Part shown: piece by piece, positions 8,209 to 16,304 of the stretch | Position numbering within the stretch: position 1 is the first letter of the stretch | Layout of the letters: each line of letters begins with the position of its first letter | Source: DATBGZ01 sp036557785 | GTDB lineage: Bacteria > Actinomycetota > Actinomycetes > Mycobacteriales > Micromonosporaceae | Direction of reading: 5' to 3' | Assembly (NCBI GenBank): GCA_036557785.1 | Contig: DATBGZ010000015.1 | Location: forward strand, 158,863 to 222,862 | DNA: 64,000 bases | Made by a program: the position numbers and the translations under genes | Notes under the pieces: generated by a model | The model's input: the letters and a program-made list of their open reading frames with translations, nothing else | What the model was told of the DNA's origin: nothing | Databases searched by the model: none

Positions 8209-8904
8209 CTACTCTGGATGGTTCGATGTGGTGAACTCGGTGGTGACCAACTCGACCATGGGGCGGCTCGTGCGCACCAACGCGAGCACGAAGAGCACCG
8301 CCAGGACAGCCACCAGCAGCTCGCTGGCGACCTGCGCGACCAGCACCGCGGCGATGATGACGCCCGCGTTGCCCAGGGTCGACACCGGTGCCCGGGGGAT
8401 CATCTCCCAGGCCAGGCGGATCGTGTCGAGCGTACGGAAATCGAACAACGACGTGATGACCAGCCCGTGGGTGAGCCAGAGCAGCGCCAGCACGCCGATG
8501 AGGATGAGCACGATCGCCCACCAGGTCGGCAGCCCGGAGACCCAGAAGTTCGCCAGCGTCACGGCGACGACGGTCAGCCAGGCCAGCCCGATCAGCCAGA
8601 TTGGCAGGACCGCCCGCACGTTGATCCGGTAGCCGTGCCAGAACTGGCTGGACGGGCGCAGCTGGGTGAGGTCACTGCGCCGGTGGTGCAGGGCGTAGAT
8701 CGCCGCGGACAGGGCAGGCCCGAACGGGATCGCGCATGCGGCCACGAGCGGGATGTTGCGGATGTCCCTGGGGAGCAGGAACAGCGCTACCATCCCGGGC
8801 AGGCTCGCGAGGACGAGCATGAGTTCGACGACGATCAGCGTATAGATGAACGAGGCCACCCGAGAGAGCGGGCCCTCGCCGAACTCCCGCTGTGCCCGCG
8901 TCAC
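8209..8904 (-). CDS. DUF624 (YesL-like) membrane protein
   Basis: 231 residues with five or six membrane segments (IYTLIVVELMLVLASLPGM near the start, WAIVLILIGVLALLWLTHG in the middle), matching the DUF624/YesL family. In Bacillus and actinobacteria these genes sit with LplABC-type importers and pectin/xylan glycosidases, as here, but their biochemical role is unknown. The GTG start overlaps the stop of the GH39 gene by 4 bp (GTGA), implying translational coupling. It is the last gene of the operon 14294 to 8209. It might assist the transporter or sense its activity; that is speculation from context. Confidence 0.8.
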   Translation of the reverse strand: MTRAQREFGEGPLSRVASFIYTLIVVELMLVLASLPGMVALFLLPRDIRNIPLVAACAIPFGPALSAAIYALHHRRSDLTQLRPSSQFWHGYRINVRAVLPIWLIGLAWLTVVAVTLANFWVSGLPTWWAIVLILIGVLALLWLTHGLVITSLFDFRTLDTIRLAWEMIPRAPVSTLGNAGVIIAAVLVAQVASELLVAVLAVLFVLALVRTSRPMVELVTTEFTTSNHPE

Positions 8905-10439
8905 CCGCTCGCCTCCCCCACCGCCGTCGCGCCCCGCCCGAGCAGCCGGCCCTCATCCCACCACGGCGGGGTCTCGTCCGCGACCGGGCTCGCCTCGACC
9001 AGCGTCACCTCGTGCCGGGCCAGCGTCAGGTCCAGCATCAGTCGCCCGGCCGCCACCGCGGCCCGGCGATGTTCCCGCACCGGCTGCGCCGCCTCGCGCA
9101 GCGCGTCGAGCTCCCGCGGCTTCGGGGAACGGGGGCGCCCCATCTCGGCCCACGCCGTCGCGGCGTTGCCGGCCTGCTCGTTGACGCGCGAGCGCAGCAC
9201 GAACGCCGCCGAGCCGGCGCACGGCAGGTCCAGCCGCAGTACATGGGCATCGACGTGGTCCACTCCGCTGACGTCGACCGGTGCCCATGCGAGCACCGCG
9301 AGCCGCCCGTCGGGGTGCCGGGTCACGAGATGGTCGCCGCCTCGGGCAAGGATCTGGGGGCCGAGGCGGGCGAAGAAGGCGTAGAGGTGGTAGGCGGGCT
9401 TGGGGATCTGCCGGTGGGTGAGCAGCCCGAACCCGCCGTGGAACAGCGCCGTCGGGATGCCCACCTCCTCGAACACGTCGCTGAACGTCCAGTACGCGAA
9501 CGAGTCCACGAGCTCGCCGCCGGCCGCGAGCACGGGGGCCAGGTACGCCGCGTGAAAGGCCGTATCGTGGATCGGGTTGTCCGGGCGATAGGAGGAGTTG
9601 AACTCCGTGATGTGCACGGGCAGTGTGGCCAGCGGCGTGCCCGCGAGCTGCTGGCGGGGACGGGCGAACTGCGCCAGCAGGTCCGCTGCTGGCCGCAGCG
9701 TCTGGTGCACGCCGAACGGTACGTGCTGTGCCGGTCCCGAGGTGTAGGCGTGCCGGCTGATGAAGTCGAGGGGAACCGAGCGCGCCAGCACGAACTCGGC
9801 GAACCGGTCCAGGAACTCGTCGCCGCCGGGCGAGATCGCTGGCCCCCCGACCTGCAGGGAGGAGTCGACATCCTTGACAGCGCCCGCGGTCGTCTCGTAG
9901 AGGCGGTGGTAGGCGTCCTGGTCGGCTCCGAGCCAGAACTGCTCCAGGTTCGGCTCGTTCCACACCTCGATCGGCCAGCCCCGCACCTCGTCCAGCCCGT
10001 ACCGGTCCACGAGGTGTGCGACCGTGGCCCGCGTCAGCCGCGCCCATTCGTCGGGTGAGGAGGGCGGCGTGATGTTGCCCTTCCACCAGAAGACGGTCGC
10101 GTCGGCGGAGACCAGGCCCGAGGGCATGAAGCCGAGCTCCAGAAACGGGCGGATGCCCAGCGCGAGGTAGGCGTCGACGATCTGGTCGAGGTACGTGAAG
10201 GCGTACCGGACCTGGCGCTGTCCCTGGTGTTCGTACGGACGGTGGATGCCGACGTCGTCGCTGAGCACGCCGTGCCCGCGGATGAGCCGGAAGCCGATCT
10301 CGCGCTGGGCCACCGCGAGCGACTCGAGGTAGTCCTTGCGCAGCCCGAGGGCGAATCGGCCGGTTCCGACGCACTCGCGCCACGCCGGGCTCAGGCGCCC
10401 GACTGGGCTCTCCGGCACGGTGATCCGGTTCTGGCTCAT
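8901..10439 (-). CDS. xynB: GH39 beta-xylosidase
   Basis: 512 residues, intracellular (no signal peptide). The TIM-barrel domain holds the acid/base Glu162 in EVWNEPN and nucleophile Glu279 in VHITEFNSSY. These are two positions off E160/E277 of the Thermoanaerobacterium GH39 xylosidase, and FWLGADQDAY is also characteristic. It should release xylose from xylo-oligosaccharides left by the GH67 enzyme; activity on other beta-linked sugars cannot be excluded. The start is the ATG at 10439, with an overlapping ATG one frame over at 10443. It follows the binding-protein gene in the same operon, separated by 159 bp holding two strong hairpins, so its expression is probably set lower than that of the binding protein. 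Confidence 0.9.
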   Translation of the reverse strand: MSQNRITVPESPVGRLSPAWRECVGTGRFALGLRKDYLESLAVAQREIGFRLIRGHGVLSDDVGIHRPYEHQGQRQVRYAFTYLDQIVDAYLALGIRPFLELGFMPSGLVSADATVFWWKGNITPPSSPDEWARLTRATVAHLVDRYGLDEVRGWPIEVWNEPNLEQFWLGADQDAYHRLYETTAGAVKDVDSSLQVGGPAISPGGDEFLDRFAEFVLARSVPLDFISRHAYTSGPAQHVPFGVHQTLRPAADLLAQFARPRQQLAGTPLATLPVHITEFNSSYRPDNPIHDTAFHAAYLAPVLAAGGELVDSFAYWTFSDVFEEVGIPTALFHGGFGLLTHRQIPKPAYHLYAFFARLGPQILARGGDHLVTRHPDGRLAVLAWAPVDVSGVDHVDAHVLRLDLPCAGSAAFVLRSRVNEQAGNAATAWAEMGRPRSPKPRELDALREAAQPVREHRRAAVAAGRLMLDLTLARHEVTLVEASPVADETPPWWDEGRLLGRGATAVGEASG

Positions 10440-10465
10440 CCATCGTCCACAGTGCTCAGTCGCAG

Positions 10466-10503
10466 CCGTACGGCCCCGGGCAACCGGTCCCGGGGCCGTA
10501 CGG
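10466..10503 (-). terminator. GC hairpin 1 after binding-protein gene
   Basis: CCGTACGGCCCCGGG (10466-10480) pairs perfectly with 10489-10503 across an 8-nt loop. It lies between the sugar-binding-protein stop and the GH39 start. There is no T-run, so it may act as a partial terminator or as a 3' stabiliser of the binding-protein mRNA. Confidence 0.7.
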
Positions 10504-10517
10504 GCAGTGGTGCGGGT

Positions 10518-10561
10518 GGTCCGGTCGAGCCCGGAGGAGACGTTTCGGGCTCGACCGGACC
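10518..10561 (-). terminator. GC hairpin 2 after binding-protein gene
   Basis: GGTCCGGTCGAGCCCG (10518-10533) pairs perfectly with 10546-10561 across a 12-nt loop. It is the first hairpin met downstream of the binding-protein stop at 10599. Together with the one at 10466 it forms a double stem-loop that probably causes unequal expression along the operon. Confidence 0.7.
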
Positions 10562-10598
10562 GGGCGGGGGCGAGATGCCGGTGCCGCCTACAGGTCCA

Positions 10599-12260
10599 TC
10601 AGCGCTGCTGGAAGGCGTTGTAGGCGTCGGTCACGAGACCGAGGTAGGTCTGGGCGTCGAGACCGTCGAGCTCCTTGACGAAGTTGCCCCAGTCGTCGAA
10701 CGACCGGCTACCGAGGATGAACTTCAGCGACTCCTGCATGACGTGCGGCGTCAGGTCAACCTCGATCTGGGTCGCCTGGTCCTGCTGGTCCTCATCGAAC
10801 GGTTGCGGCGGTGGCACGGGTAGTACCTCCCGGTCCTTCACGGAGTCGAGGAAGGCCTGCTCCTCGTCCGAGTAGAAGGAGTGCATCAGGTCGCGGGTAC
10901 CGCCGTAGACGAAGATGCCGTTGTAGAAGCCGTAGTCCTTCTGCAGTTGCTTCGTCGCGGTGTCCGCGTTGAAGCCCAGCATCGTGATGTCCGGGTTGAG
11001 GGTCCGCTTGCCGTTGGCGTCCTTGGTGTAGGTGACACCCGGCACGCCCCACTTGGCGAACTCCTGGCCGTTCTCCGAGTACCACAGCCAGTCCACGAAC
11101 TGCATCATCGCGACGAAGTTCGGGCTGTCCTTGACATCGGCGTTGAAGATGATGCCGTTCTCCAGCCGGCCACCGAACATGACGTTACCCATCGGACCGG
11201 TGGGCGGCGGGATCATGCCGACCGTGGCGCCGGGGATGTTCTTCAGGTTCGGCCGGTAGTCGTTGATGACGTTCTGGATGTTGCTGCTGATGACGAAGGA
11301 CTTGCCCTGGGCGAACTTCTGCAGCGCCTGGTCGTCCTGCTGCGTGAAGCTCTCCGGGTCGAGTAGGCCCTCGGTCACGAGCTTGTTGAGGTACTGCAGG
11401 GTCTGCTTGTACGCGTCAGACTCAGCGGTGAGGACGTACTTCTTCTGGTTGAAGTCCCAGGAGACGGTGTTGTAGTCCCAGCCCGCGCGCACGCCGAAGG
11501 CCGCCGCGATGGTACGGATCAGGTTGCCGCCCGGCCGCTCGGGCGGGGCGAAGTTGAAGCGGTCCGACAGTGGGTAGCAGCCGGCGACGCCCGCGCACTC
11601 CTTGTCCTTGAGAACCTTCAGCATGTTCTCGAAGTCGTCCAGGGTCTTGGGCGTGGCGATGCCGTCCTTGGTGAGCAGGTCGGTGCGCACCGCGAACGAG
11701 TACTCGGTCCGCTTCTCCTCGTGCATGCCCGCGAGGTTGTAGTACTTTCCGTCGGCCTGCGTGAGGGTGTCCAGGTCGGACTGCATGTTCCAGTTCTGCA
11801 CCCGTGCGGAGTAGTTGGGCATGAGGTTGACGTAGTCGCTGACCGGCAGGATCGCGCCCGACGAGACGTACTCGTTCTCCTGGCCCGGGTACGTCTTGGG
11901 GATGATCTGCGGCGCCTGGCCCGCGTTGATCAGCGTGGTCCGCTTCTGGTTGTAGTCGCTCAGTGGCGCCTCCACCAGGTCCAGGTGGACGTTAGTCCGC
12001 TTCTCGAGTTCGCTCCAGAACAACCAGTCCTCGTTGAGTGGGTAGTTCGGGTGGTTGTTGTACATCATGGAGAAGTGCAGCGGCTGGTCCGTGGTCGCCC
12101 GGAAGTCGACGCCGACGGCATAGTTGGACATGGCGCCGACACGCTTGTCCTTGAACTCGTCCGGCTTGCTGCTGCAGGCAGACGCAAAGCCCAGGGCCAG
12201 GACAACCGCGGCGCCGGCACTGACCGAGGTCAGTGATCGTCGCCGGTTGCTGTGGTACAT
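10599..12260 (-). CDS. LplA-type sugar-binding lipoprotein of ABC importer
   Basis: 553 residues, a length typical of the large LplA/YtcQ-like extracellular solute-binding proteins (usual CUT1 binders are about 430). A lipoprotein signal (VVLALGFASACSS) anchors it to the outer face of the membrane. The start ATG at 12260 has AAGGAG six nt upstream; longer frames upstream are not coding. It belongs to the operon permease-permease-binder-GH39-DUF624. Its relatives serve rhamnogalacturonan or xylan-derived oligosaccharides. With the neighbouring GH39, GH67 and uronate genes, aldouronic-acid-type xylo-oligosaccharides are the most likely cargo; that is inference. No ATPase gene is present here. 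Confidence 0.9.
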   Translation of the reverse strand: MYHSNRRRSLTSVSAGAAVVLALGFASACSSKPDEFKDKRVGAMSNYAVGVDFRATTDQPLHFSMMYNNHPNYPLNEDWLFWSELEKRTNVHLDLVEAPLSDYNQKRTTLINAGQAPQIIPKTYPGQENEYVSSGAILPVSDYVNLMPNYSARVQNWNMQSDLDTLTQADGKYYNLAGMHEEKRTEYSFAVRTDLLTKDGIATPKTLDDFENMLKVLKDKECAGVAGCYPLSDRFNFAPPERPGGNLIRTIAAAFGVRAGWDYNTVSWDFNQKKYVLTAESDAYKQTLQYLNKLVTEGLLDPESFTQQDDQALQKFAQGKSFVISSNIQNVINDYRPNLKNIPGATVGMIPPPTGPMGNVMFGGRLENGIIFNADVKDSPNFVAMMQFVDWLWYSENGQEFAKWGVPGVTYTKDANGKRTLNPDITMLGFNADTATKQLQKDYGFYNGIFVYGGTRDLMHSFYSDEEQAFLDSVKDREVLPVPPPQPFDEDQQDQATQIEVDLTPHVMQESLKFILGSRSFDDWGNFVKELDGLDAQTYLGLVTDAYNAFQQR

Positions 12261-12333
12261 GTGGACTCCTTCGATGAGGGACAGGTGGGACACGGGCAGG
12301 CCGAACGGCTCCGGCCGGCCCTCGACCGCGACG

Positions 12334-13305
12334 TCAGCCCTTGACGGCGCCGAGCATGACGCCGCGGACGAAGTACCTCTGGATGAACGGGTACACCAGG
12401 AGAATCGGGACGCAGATGAGGACGATCGCCACCGCCTGGACGTTGGCGGAGATGTGCAGGTCGGAGATCTGACCGCCCATGTTCGTGCCGCCGGTGGCAC
12501 CCACGAGCAGGTTACGCAGGTAGATAGTGACAGGGTTGAGATTCTGGTGATCCAGATAGAGGAAGGCTGGGAACCAGGAGTTCCAGAACGAGACGCTGTA
12601 GAACAGCGTCATGGTGGCGAGCACCGCCTTGGAGAGCGGGAGCACGATGCGCATCAGGATGCCGTACGTGTTCAGGCCGTCGACGGCGGCGGCCTCCTCC
12701 AGCTCGGGCGGCAGGTTCTCGAAGAACGCCTTCATCACCAACAGGTTGAACACGCTGATGGCGTTGGGTAGTGCGATGGCCCAGATCTGGTTCCGTAGTC
12801 CCATCGCGCTGATGAGGACGAAGTTGGGGATGATGCCGCCGCTGAAGAACATGGTGAACACGGCGACCCAGATCAGCAGCGTGCGGCCCTTGAGGTGCTT
12901 CTTCGAAAGCACGAACGCGTACGTGGTCGTGAGCACCAGCGCGACCACGGTCGAGACCGAGGTGTACTTGATCGTGTTCCAGTAGTTCAGCCAGAACAGG
13001 TGATCGTGGGACACCAGCCGGTAGGTGTCGACGTTGAACCCGATCGGCAGCAGGTTGACCCGGCCGGTGCGGATCGCCACCTCGGAGCTGAACGACTTGG
13101 CCACCACGTGCACGAACGGGACCAGCGTGGCGATCACCACGAGGGTCAGCCCGATGGCATTGAACACCTGGAAGGCCCGGTATCCCCGCGTGTCGTGGAT
13201 GCGCCCCCACCGACGCCGACGCGGGGCCGTGACAAGCCTGGGCTTGGCCGGTGGCGCAGGCGGCGTCGCCGGCGCGCGCGGTGCGCTCTGCTCGATGGCT
13301 ACCAC
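12334..13305 (-). CDS. ABC sugar permease, LplC/YtcP-like
   Basis: 323 residues with six predicted membrane helices and the EAA loop (PPELEEAAAVDGLNTYGIL) that contacts the ATPase. The ending PFIQRYFVRGVMLGAVKG is typical of the MalG-type subunit. I chose the GTG at 13305, which overlaps the stop of the preceding permease gene and has GGGGACGA upstream. The sequence ahead of it in the same frame reads as the shadow of the other permease. It pairs with the permease at 13299 and the binder at 10599 to form an importer of the LplABC type. Confidence 0.9.
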   Translation of the reverse strand: MVAIEQSAPRAPATPPAPPAKPRLVTAPRRRRWGRIHDTRGYRAFQVFNAIGLTLVVIATLVPFVHVVAKSFSSEVAIRTGRVNLLPIGFNVDTYRLVSHDHLFWLNYWNTIKYTSVSTVVALVLTTTYAFVLSKKHLKGRTLLIWVAVFTMFFSGGIIPNFVLISAMGLRNQIWAIALPNAISVFNLLVMKAFFENLPPELEEAAAVDGLNTYGILMRIVLPLSKAVLATMTLFYSVSFWNSWFPAFLYLDHQNLNPVTIYLRNLLVGATGGTNMGGQISDLHISANVQAVAIVLICVPILLVYPFIQRYFVRGVMLGAVKG

Positions 13306-14294
13306 AGGCTCGTCCCCACTGTGCGCTTCGCGATGAGGTTGGTGGACATGATCAGGACGAGCCCGATCACTGCCTCGAAGAGGCCGATCGCGGTGGCGTA
13401 GGAGAGGCTGCTCGCGGAGGCCATGCCGACGCGGAACAGATAGGTCGACAAGATGTCGGCGGTCGAGTAGGTCAGCGGGTTCTCCATCAGGTAGACCTTC
13501 TCGAAGCTGACCCCGAGGAACGTGCCGACGTTGAGGATCAGCAGCGTGATCATCGTGGTGCGCAGCCCCGGAAGCGTCACGTGCCAGGTCTGTCGCCATC
13601 GGTTCGCGCCATCGATCTTCGCCGCTTCGTAGAGATCATCGTCAATCATTGTGAGCGCGGCGAGGTAGAGGATCGTGCCCCACCCGACCGTCTGCCAGAC
13701 CTCGGACGAGACAAAGATCGTGCGGAACCACTCGGGTTGTTGCATGAACGGGATGGGGGTCACCCCGAATCGGTGGATGGCCTGGTTGACCAGGCCGTCC
13801 AGGGCCGTGACCTGATAGATGATCGTGACGACGACAACGATCGACAGGAAGTGCGGCAGGTACGAGACGGACTGCACGAAGCGCTTCCAGGTGCCGTTGC
13901 GCACCTCGTTGAGCAGCAGGGCGAGCACGATGGGCAGCGGGAACGTGAACAGCAGCGTGAGCCCGCCCAGGATCAGCGTGTTCTCGAAGACATGCCAGAA
14001 CGTCTTGCTGTGGATGAACCGGTCGAAATAGTTCAGCGTGAATGGCCCGGTACCCAGGATGCTGCCGCCAGGGCGGAACCGACGGAATGCGATAACGTTA
14101 CCGATCATCGGGAGATACCGGAACACCAGGAAGAAAGCGATCGGCCCGAGGGCGAGCGAGTAGAGCTGCCAGTCACGCCGGAACGCCTGGCGCCAGGTCC
14201 GCTTCCTGGGCTTCGCGGCTCCCATCCGGGGGGTCGGCGCGGTGGCGGGAGATCCCATCACGCGGATCCCGACATCGGCCTCGAGGTTCGTCAC
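13299..14294 (-). CDS. ABC sugar permease, LplB-like
   Basis: 331 residues with a basic N-terminus (KPRKRTWRQAFRRDWQLYSL), six helices and the EAA motif (DLYEAAKIDGANRWRQTW). The phrase LPHFLSIVVVVTIIYQ is typical of LplB/YteP proteins, the MalF-type partner. The start GTG at 14294 has AGGGGGG about 10 nt upstream; an internal ATG at 14261 is possible. It is the first gene of the importer/xylosidase operon. The promoter with LacI operator lies about 220 bp upstream, so the mRNA has a long leader. Confidence 0.88.
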   Translation of the reverse strand: MTNLEADVGIRVMGSPATAPTPRMGAAKPRKRTWRQAFRRDWQLYSLALGPIAFFLVFRYLPMIGNVIAFRRFRPGGSILGTGPFTLNYFDRFIHSKTFWHVFENTLILGGLTLLFTFPLPIVLALLLNEVRNGTWKRFVQSVSYLPHFLSIVVVVTIIYQVTALDGLVNQAIHRFGVTPIPFMQQPEWFRTIFVSSEVWQTVGWGTILYLAALTMIDDDLYEAAKIDGANRWRQTWHVTLPGLRTTMITLLILNVGTFLGVSFEKVYLMENPLTYSTADILSTYLFRVGMASASSLSYATAIGLFEAVIGLVLIMSTNLIAKRTVGTSLW

Positions 14295-14512
14295 GCGCCG
14301 GCACCCCCCTCGCGCACCCCGCGACCTGGCGCATGCCGTGCCATCGAGGGCGAGCAGGCGATCAGTTGGTGCAGGGTCGGGGGCAGCCACGGCCCGCCCC
14401 GCGCGACGCGGTCGCCGGTTGGGACCCTGCTCATCATGGCACCGCCTCCCGCCGTGGACGTGTCGATCGCGAACGGTGTGGTTGCCCGTAACCTGCGTCT
14501 TGCGTTTGGGCT

Positions 14513-14545
14513 GCAAACGTATGCGTCCTCATACAGACATGTCAA
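14513..14545 (-). promoter_or_regulatory. Promoter with LacI operator for the importer/xylosidase operon
   Basis: On the minus strand TTGACA (14545-14540) and TACGTT (14521-14516) are separated by 18 bp. GCAAACGTATGC (14513-14524) covers the -10 box and fits GnAAnCGnTTnC with one mismatch. Binding there would block RNA polymerase. The rest of the 560-bp gap 14295-14855 holds the long leader, a hairpin at 14771 and otherwise nothing I recognise. Confidence 0.6.
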
Positions 14546-14770
14546 GGGTCAACCGTGCAGGCGCGCCCGTGGCGGCGGACGCTCATCGCTGGAGTGCGCG
14601 GGCCGTCCCTCTGCCGGCCAGCGCCCGGTCAGGCGCCGTCGCCCCGGTCTTGGCATCGACTGCCGTCGATCAGGATGGGAATTGCTGGCGGCATAAGGAA
14701 TCCAACCGGTGGTCCTGGTGTGCCATCATGCGGATCAGCCGATGCTCGTGATCGCGTGACGGGCGCGGCA

Positions 14771-14803
14771 CTCGATGACTGCGCTTCGATTGCAGTCATC
14801 GAG
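14771..14803 (-). terminator. 12-bp hairpin downstream of uxuB
   Basis: CTCGATGACTGC and its exact complement flank a 9-nt loop, 53 bp past the uxuB stop. No T-tract follows on either strand. It is a plausible actinobacterial-style terminator for the uxaC-uxuB transcript, and may work in both directions. Confidence 0.65.
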
Positions 14804-14855
14804 GCCACCGCCTGTTACCGTTCCGATACGTTGTCGGACGTCGATGCATGGGTTG

Positions 14856-16304
14856 CTAGCCGCTAGCGAGCAGCCCCGCCACACCGCCGGAGCGCAGCGC
14901 GGCCAGGCGCTCGGCGACCAGCCCGACCAGCGTCGCGTCGTCGGCGAGACCCTCCGGCGCGACGGCCGCCACGCCGAGGATGGCGCGCACCTGGGCGGTC
15001 GCGTCGTCGCCGGCCGCCGTGAGCGCGTCGCGCAGCGCAGCGGCGAGTGGGTCATCGAGGGGCAGCACGGCTCCGTCGTCGGAGAGGCCGCCGAGGAACC
15101 GGGCCCACGCGGCCACGGTGGTGGCGAGGTACACGGGCTCCGCACCGGCCGCGCGCCGTTCCGCCACCGCGGCGAAGACGCGCTGGGGCAACTTCTGCGA
15201 GCCGTCCATCGCCACCTGCATCGTGCGGTGCTCGATCGCGGGATTGGCGAAGCGATCGAGAACGCTTGCGCCGTACGCCTTCACCGACACGCCATCGGGC
15301 GCCCGTACGGTCGGCGCGATGTCTTCGGCCATCAGTTTGTCGATGAAGTCCGCCATGCCCGGCAGGAGGAGTGCCTCCCGGATCGTCGCGACGCCGGCCA
15401 GGCACCCGAGGTAGGCCAGGGTCGAGTGAACCCCGTTGAGCATGCGCAGCTTGAGCCGCTCGTACGCCGGGACCTGCGCGCTGAAGGTGGCCCCACCGGA
15501 CTCCCAGGCAGGCCGTCCCCCGGGGAAGAATCGCCACGGCATCGCGGGGTCGTCTTCGATCACCCACTGGTTGAAGGGCTCCGCCTCCACCGCCGCCTCG
15601 TCGGTGCACCCCAGCGCCTGCCTGGCCCGCTCGTACGTGCGGGGCGTGCTGGCCGGCACGATGCGGTCGACCATCGTGCTGGGGAACGCGGCCCAGCTGC
15701 CCGGCTCCTCGCCGAGGGCCTGGCACAGCGCGGATCGCAATCGTTCGCCGTTGGCGGGCAGGTTGTCGCAACTGACCAACGCCAGCGGCGCGCCGCCCGT
15801 CGCCGCCCGCCGCCGCAGGGCCCGCGCCAACAGGCCGACGACCGTTCGGGGTGGCGCCAGCCCGACGAGATCAGCGAGCAACTGCGGGTCGTCGAGCAGG
15901 CGACCCGCTCCGTCGGTGAGGTACGCCTTCTCCGTCACGGTCAGCGTAACGACGCGGGTCGCTGGGTCGGCGAGCAGATCCAACACCGCTTCGCCCTGGC
16001 TCGGCAGATGCAGCGCGCCGACCAGCGAGCCGATCACCTCGGTGACGGGCGGCCCCGCGGAGAGCGTCGTCACGCTGAACAGGCCATCCTGTTCATTGAT
16101 CGCGGACACGGTCGCCGGGCTGCGCGGTGCCACCGCGACGATGCCCCAGTCGCCCCCGGCGTAGCGCAGCGCGGCGTCGGTGTAGACGGCCTGGTGGGCG
16201 CGGTGGAACGCGCCGAGTCCGATGTGGACGATCCCGGGCCGGCTGGGCGGCGGCAATCTCCATGCGTCTGGCGCGGTGCGGCGACCCAGCCGGGTGGAGC
16301 TCAC
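14856..16304 (-). CDS. uxuB: D-mannonate oxidoreductase / fructuronate reductase
   Basis: 482 residues of the long-chain mannitol dehydrogenase family. The N-terminal NAD-binding domain starts IVHIGLGAFHRAHQAVYTD. The C-terminal domain carries the catalytic LKLRMLNGVHS motif (Lys, Asn, His). The family includes mannitol, tagaturonate and fructuronate dehydrogenases. Linkage to uronate isomerase points to reduction of D-fructuronate to D-mannonate. The GTG start overlaps the uxaC stop by 4 bp. No mannonate dehydratase (uxuA) or KDG kinase/aldolase is in this window, so the pathway must be finished elsewhere. Tagaturonate reductase (uxaB) is the main alternative. Confidence 0.85.
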   Translation of the reverse strand: MSSTRLGRRTAPDAWRLPPPSRPGIVHIGLGAFHRAHQAVYTDAALRYAGGDWGIVAVAPRSPATVSAINEQDGLFSVTTLSAGPPVTEVIGSLVGALHLPSQGEAVLDLLADPATRVVTLTVTEKAYLTDGAGRLLDDPQLLADLVGLAPPRTVVGLLARALRRRAATGGAPLALVSCDNLPANGERLRSALCQALGEEPGSWAAFPSTMVDRIVPASTPRTYERARQALGCTDEAAVEAEPFNQWVIEDDPAMPWRFFPGGRPAWESGGATFSAQVPAYERLKLRMLNGVHSTLAYLGCLAGVATIREALLLPGMADFIDKLMAEDIAPTVRAPDGVSVKAYGASVLDRFANPAIEHRTMQVAMDGSQKLPQRVFAAVAERRAAGAEPVYLATTVAAWARFLGGLSDDGAVLPLDDPLAAALRDALTAAGDDATAQVRAILGVAAVAPEGLADDATLVGLVAERLAALRSGGVAGLLASG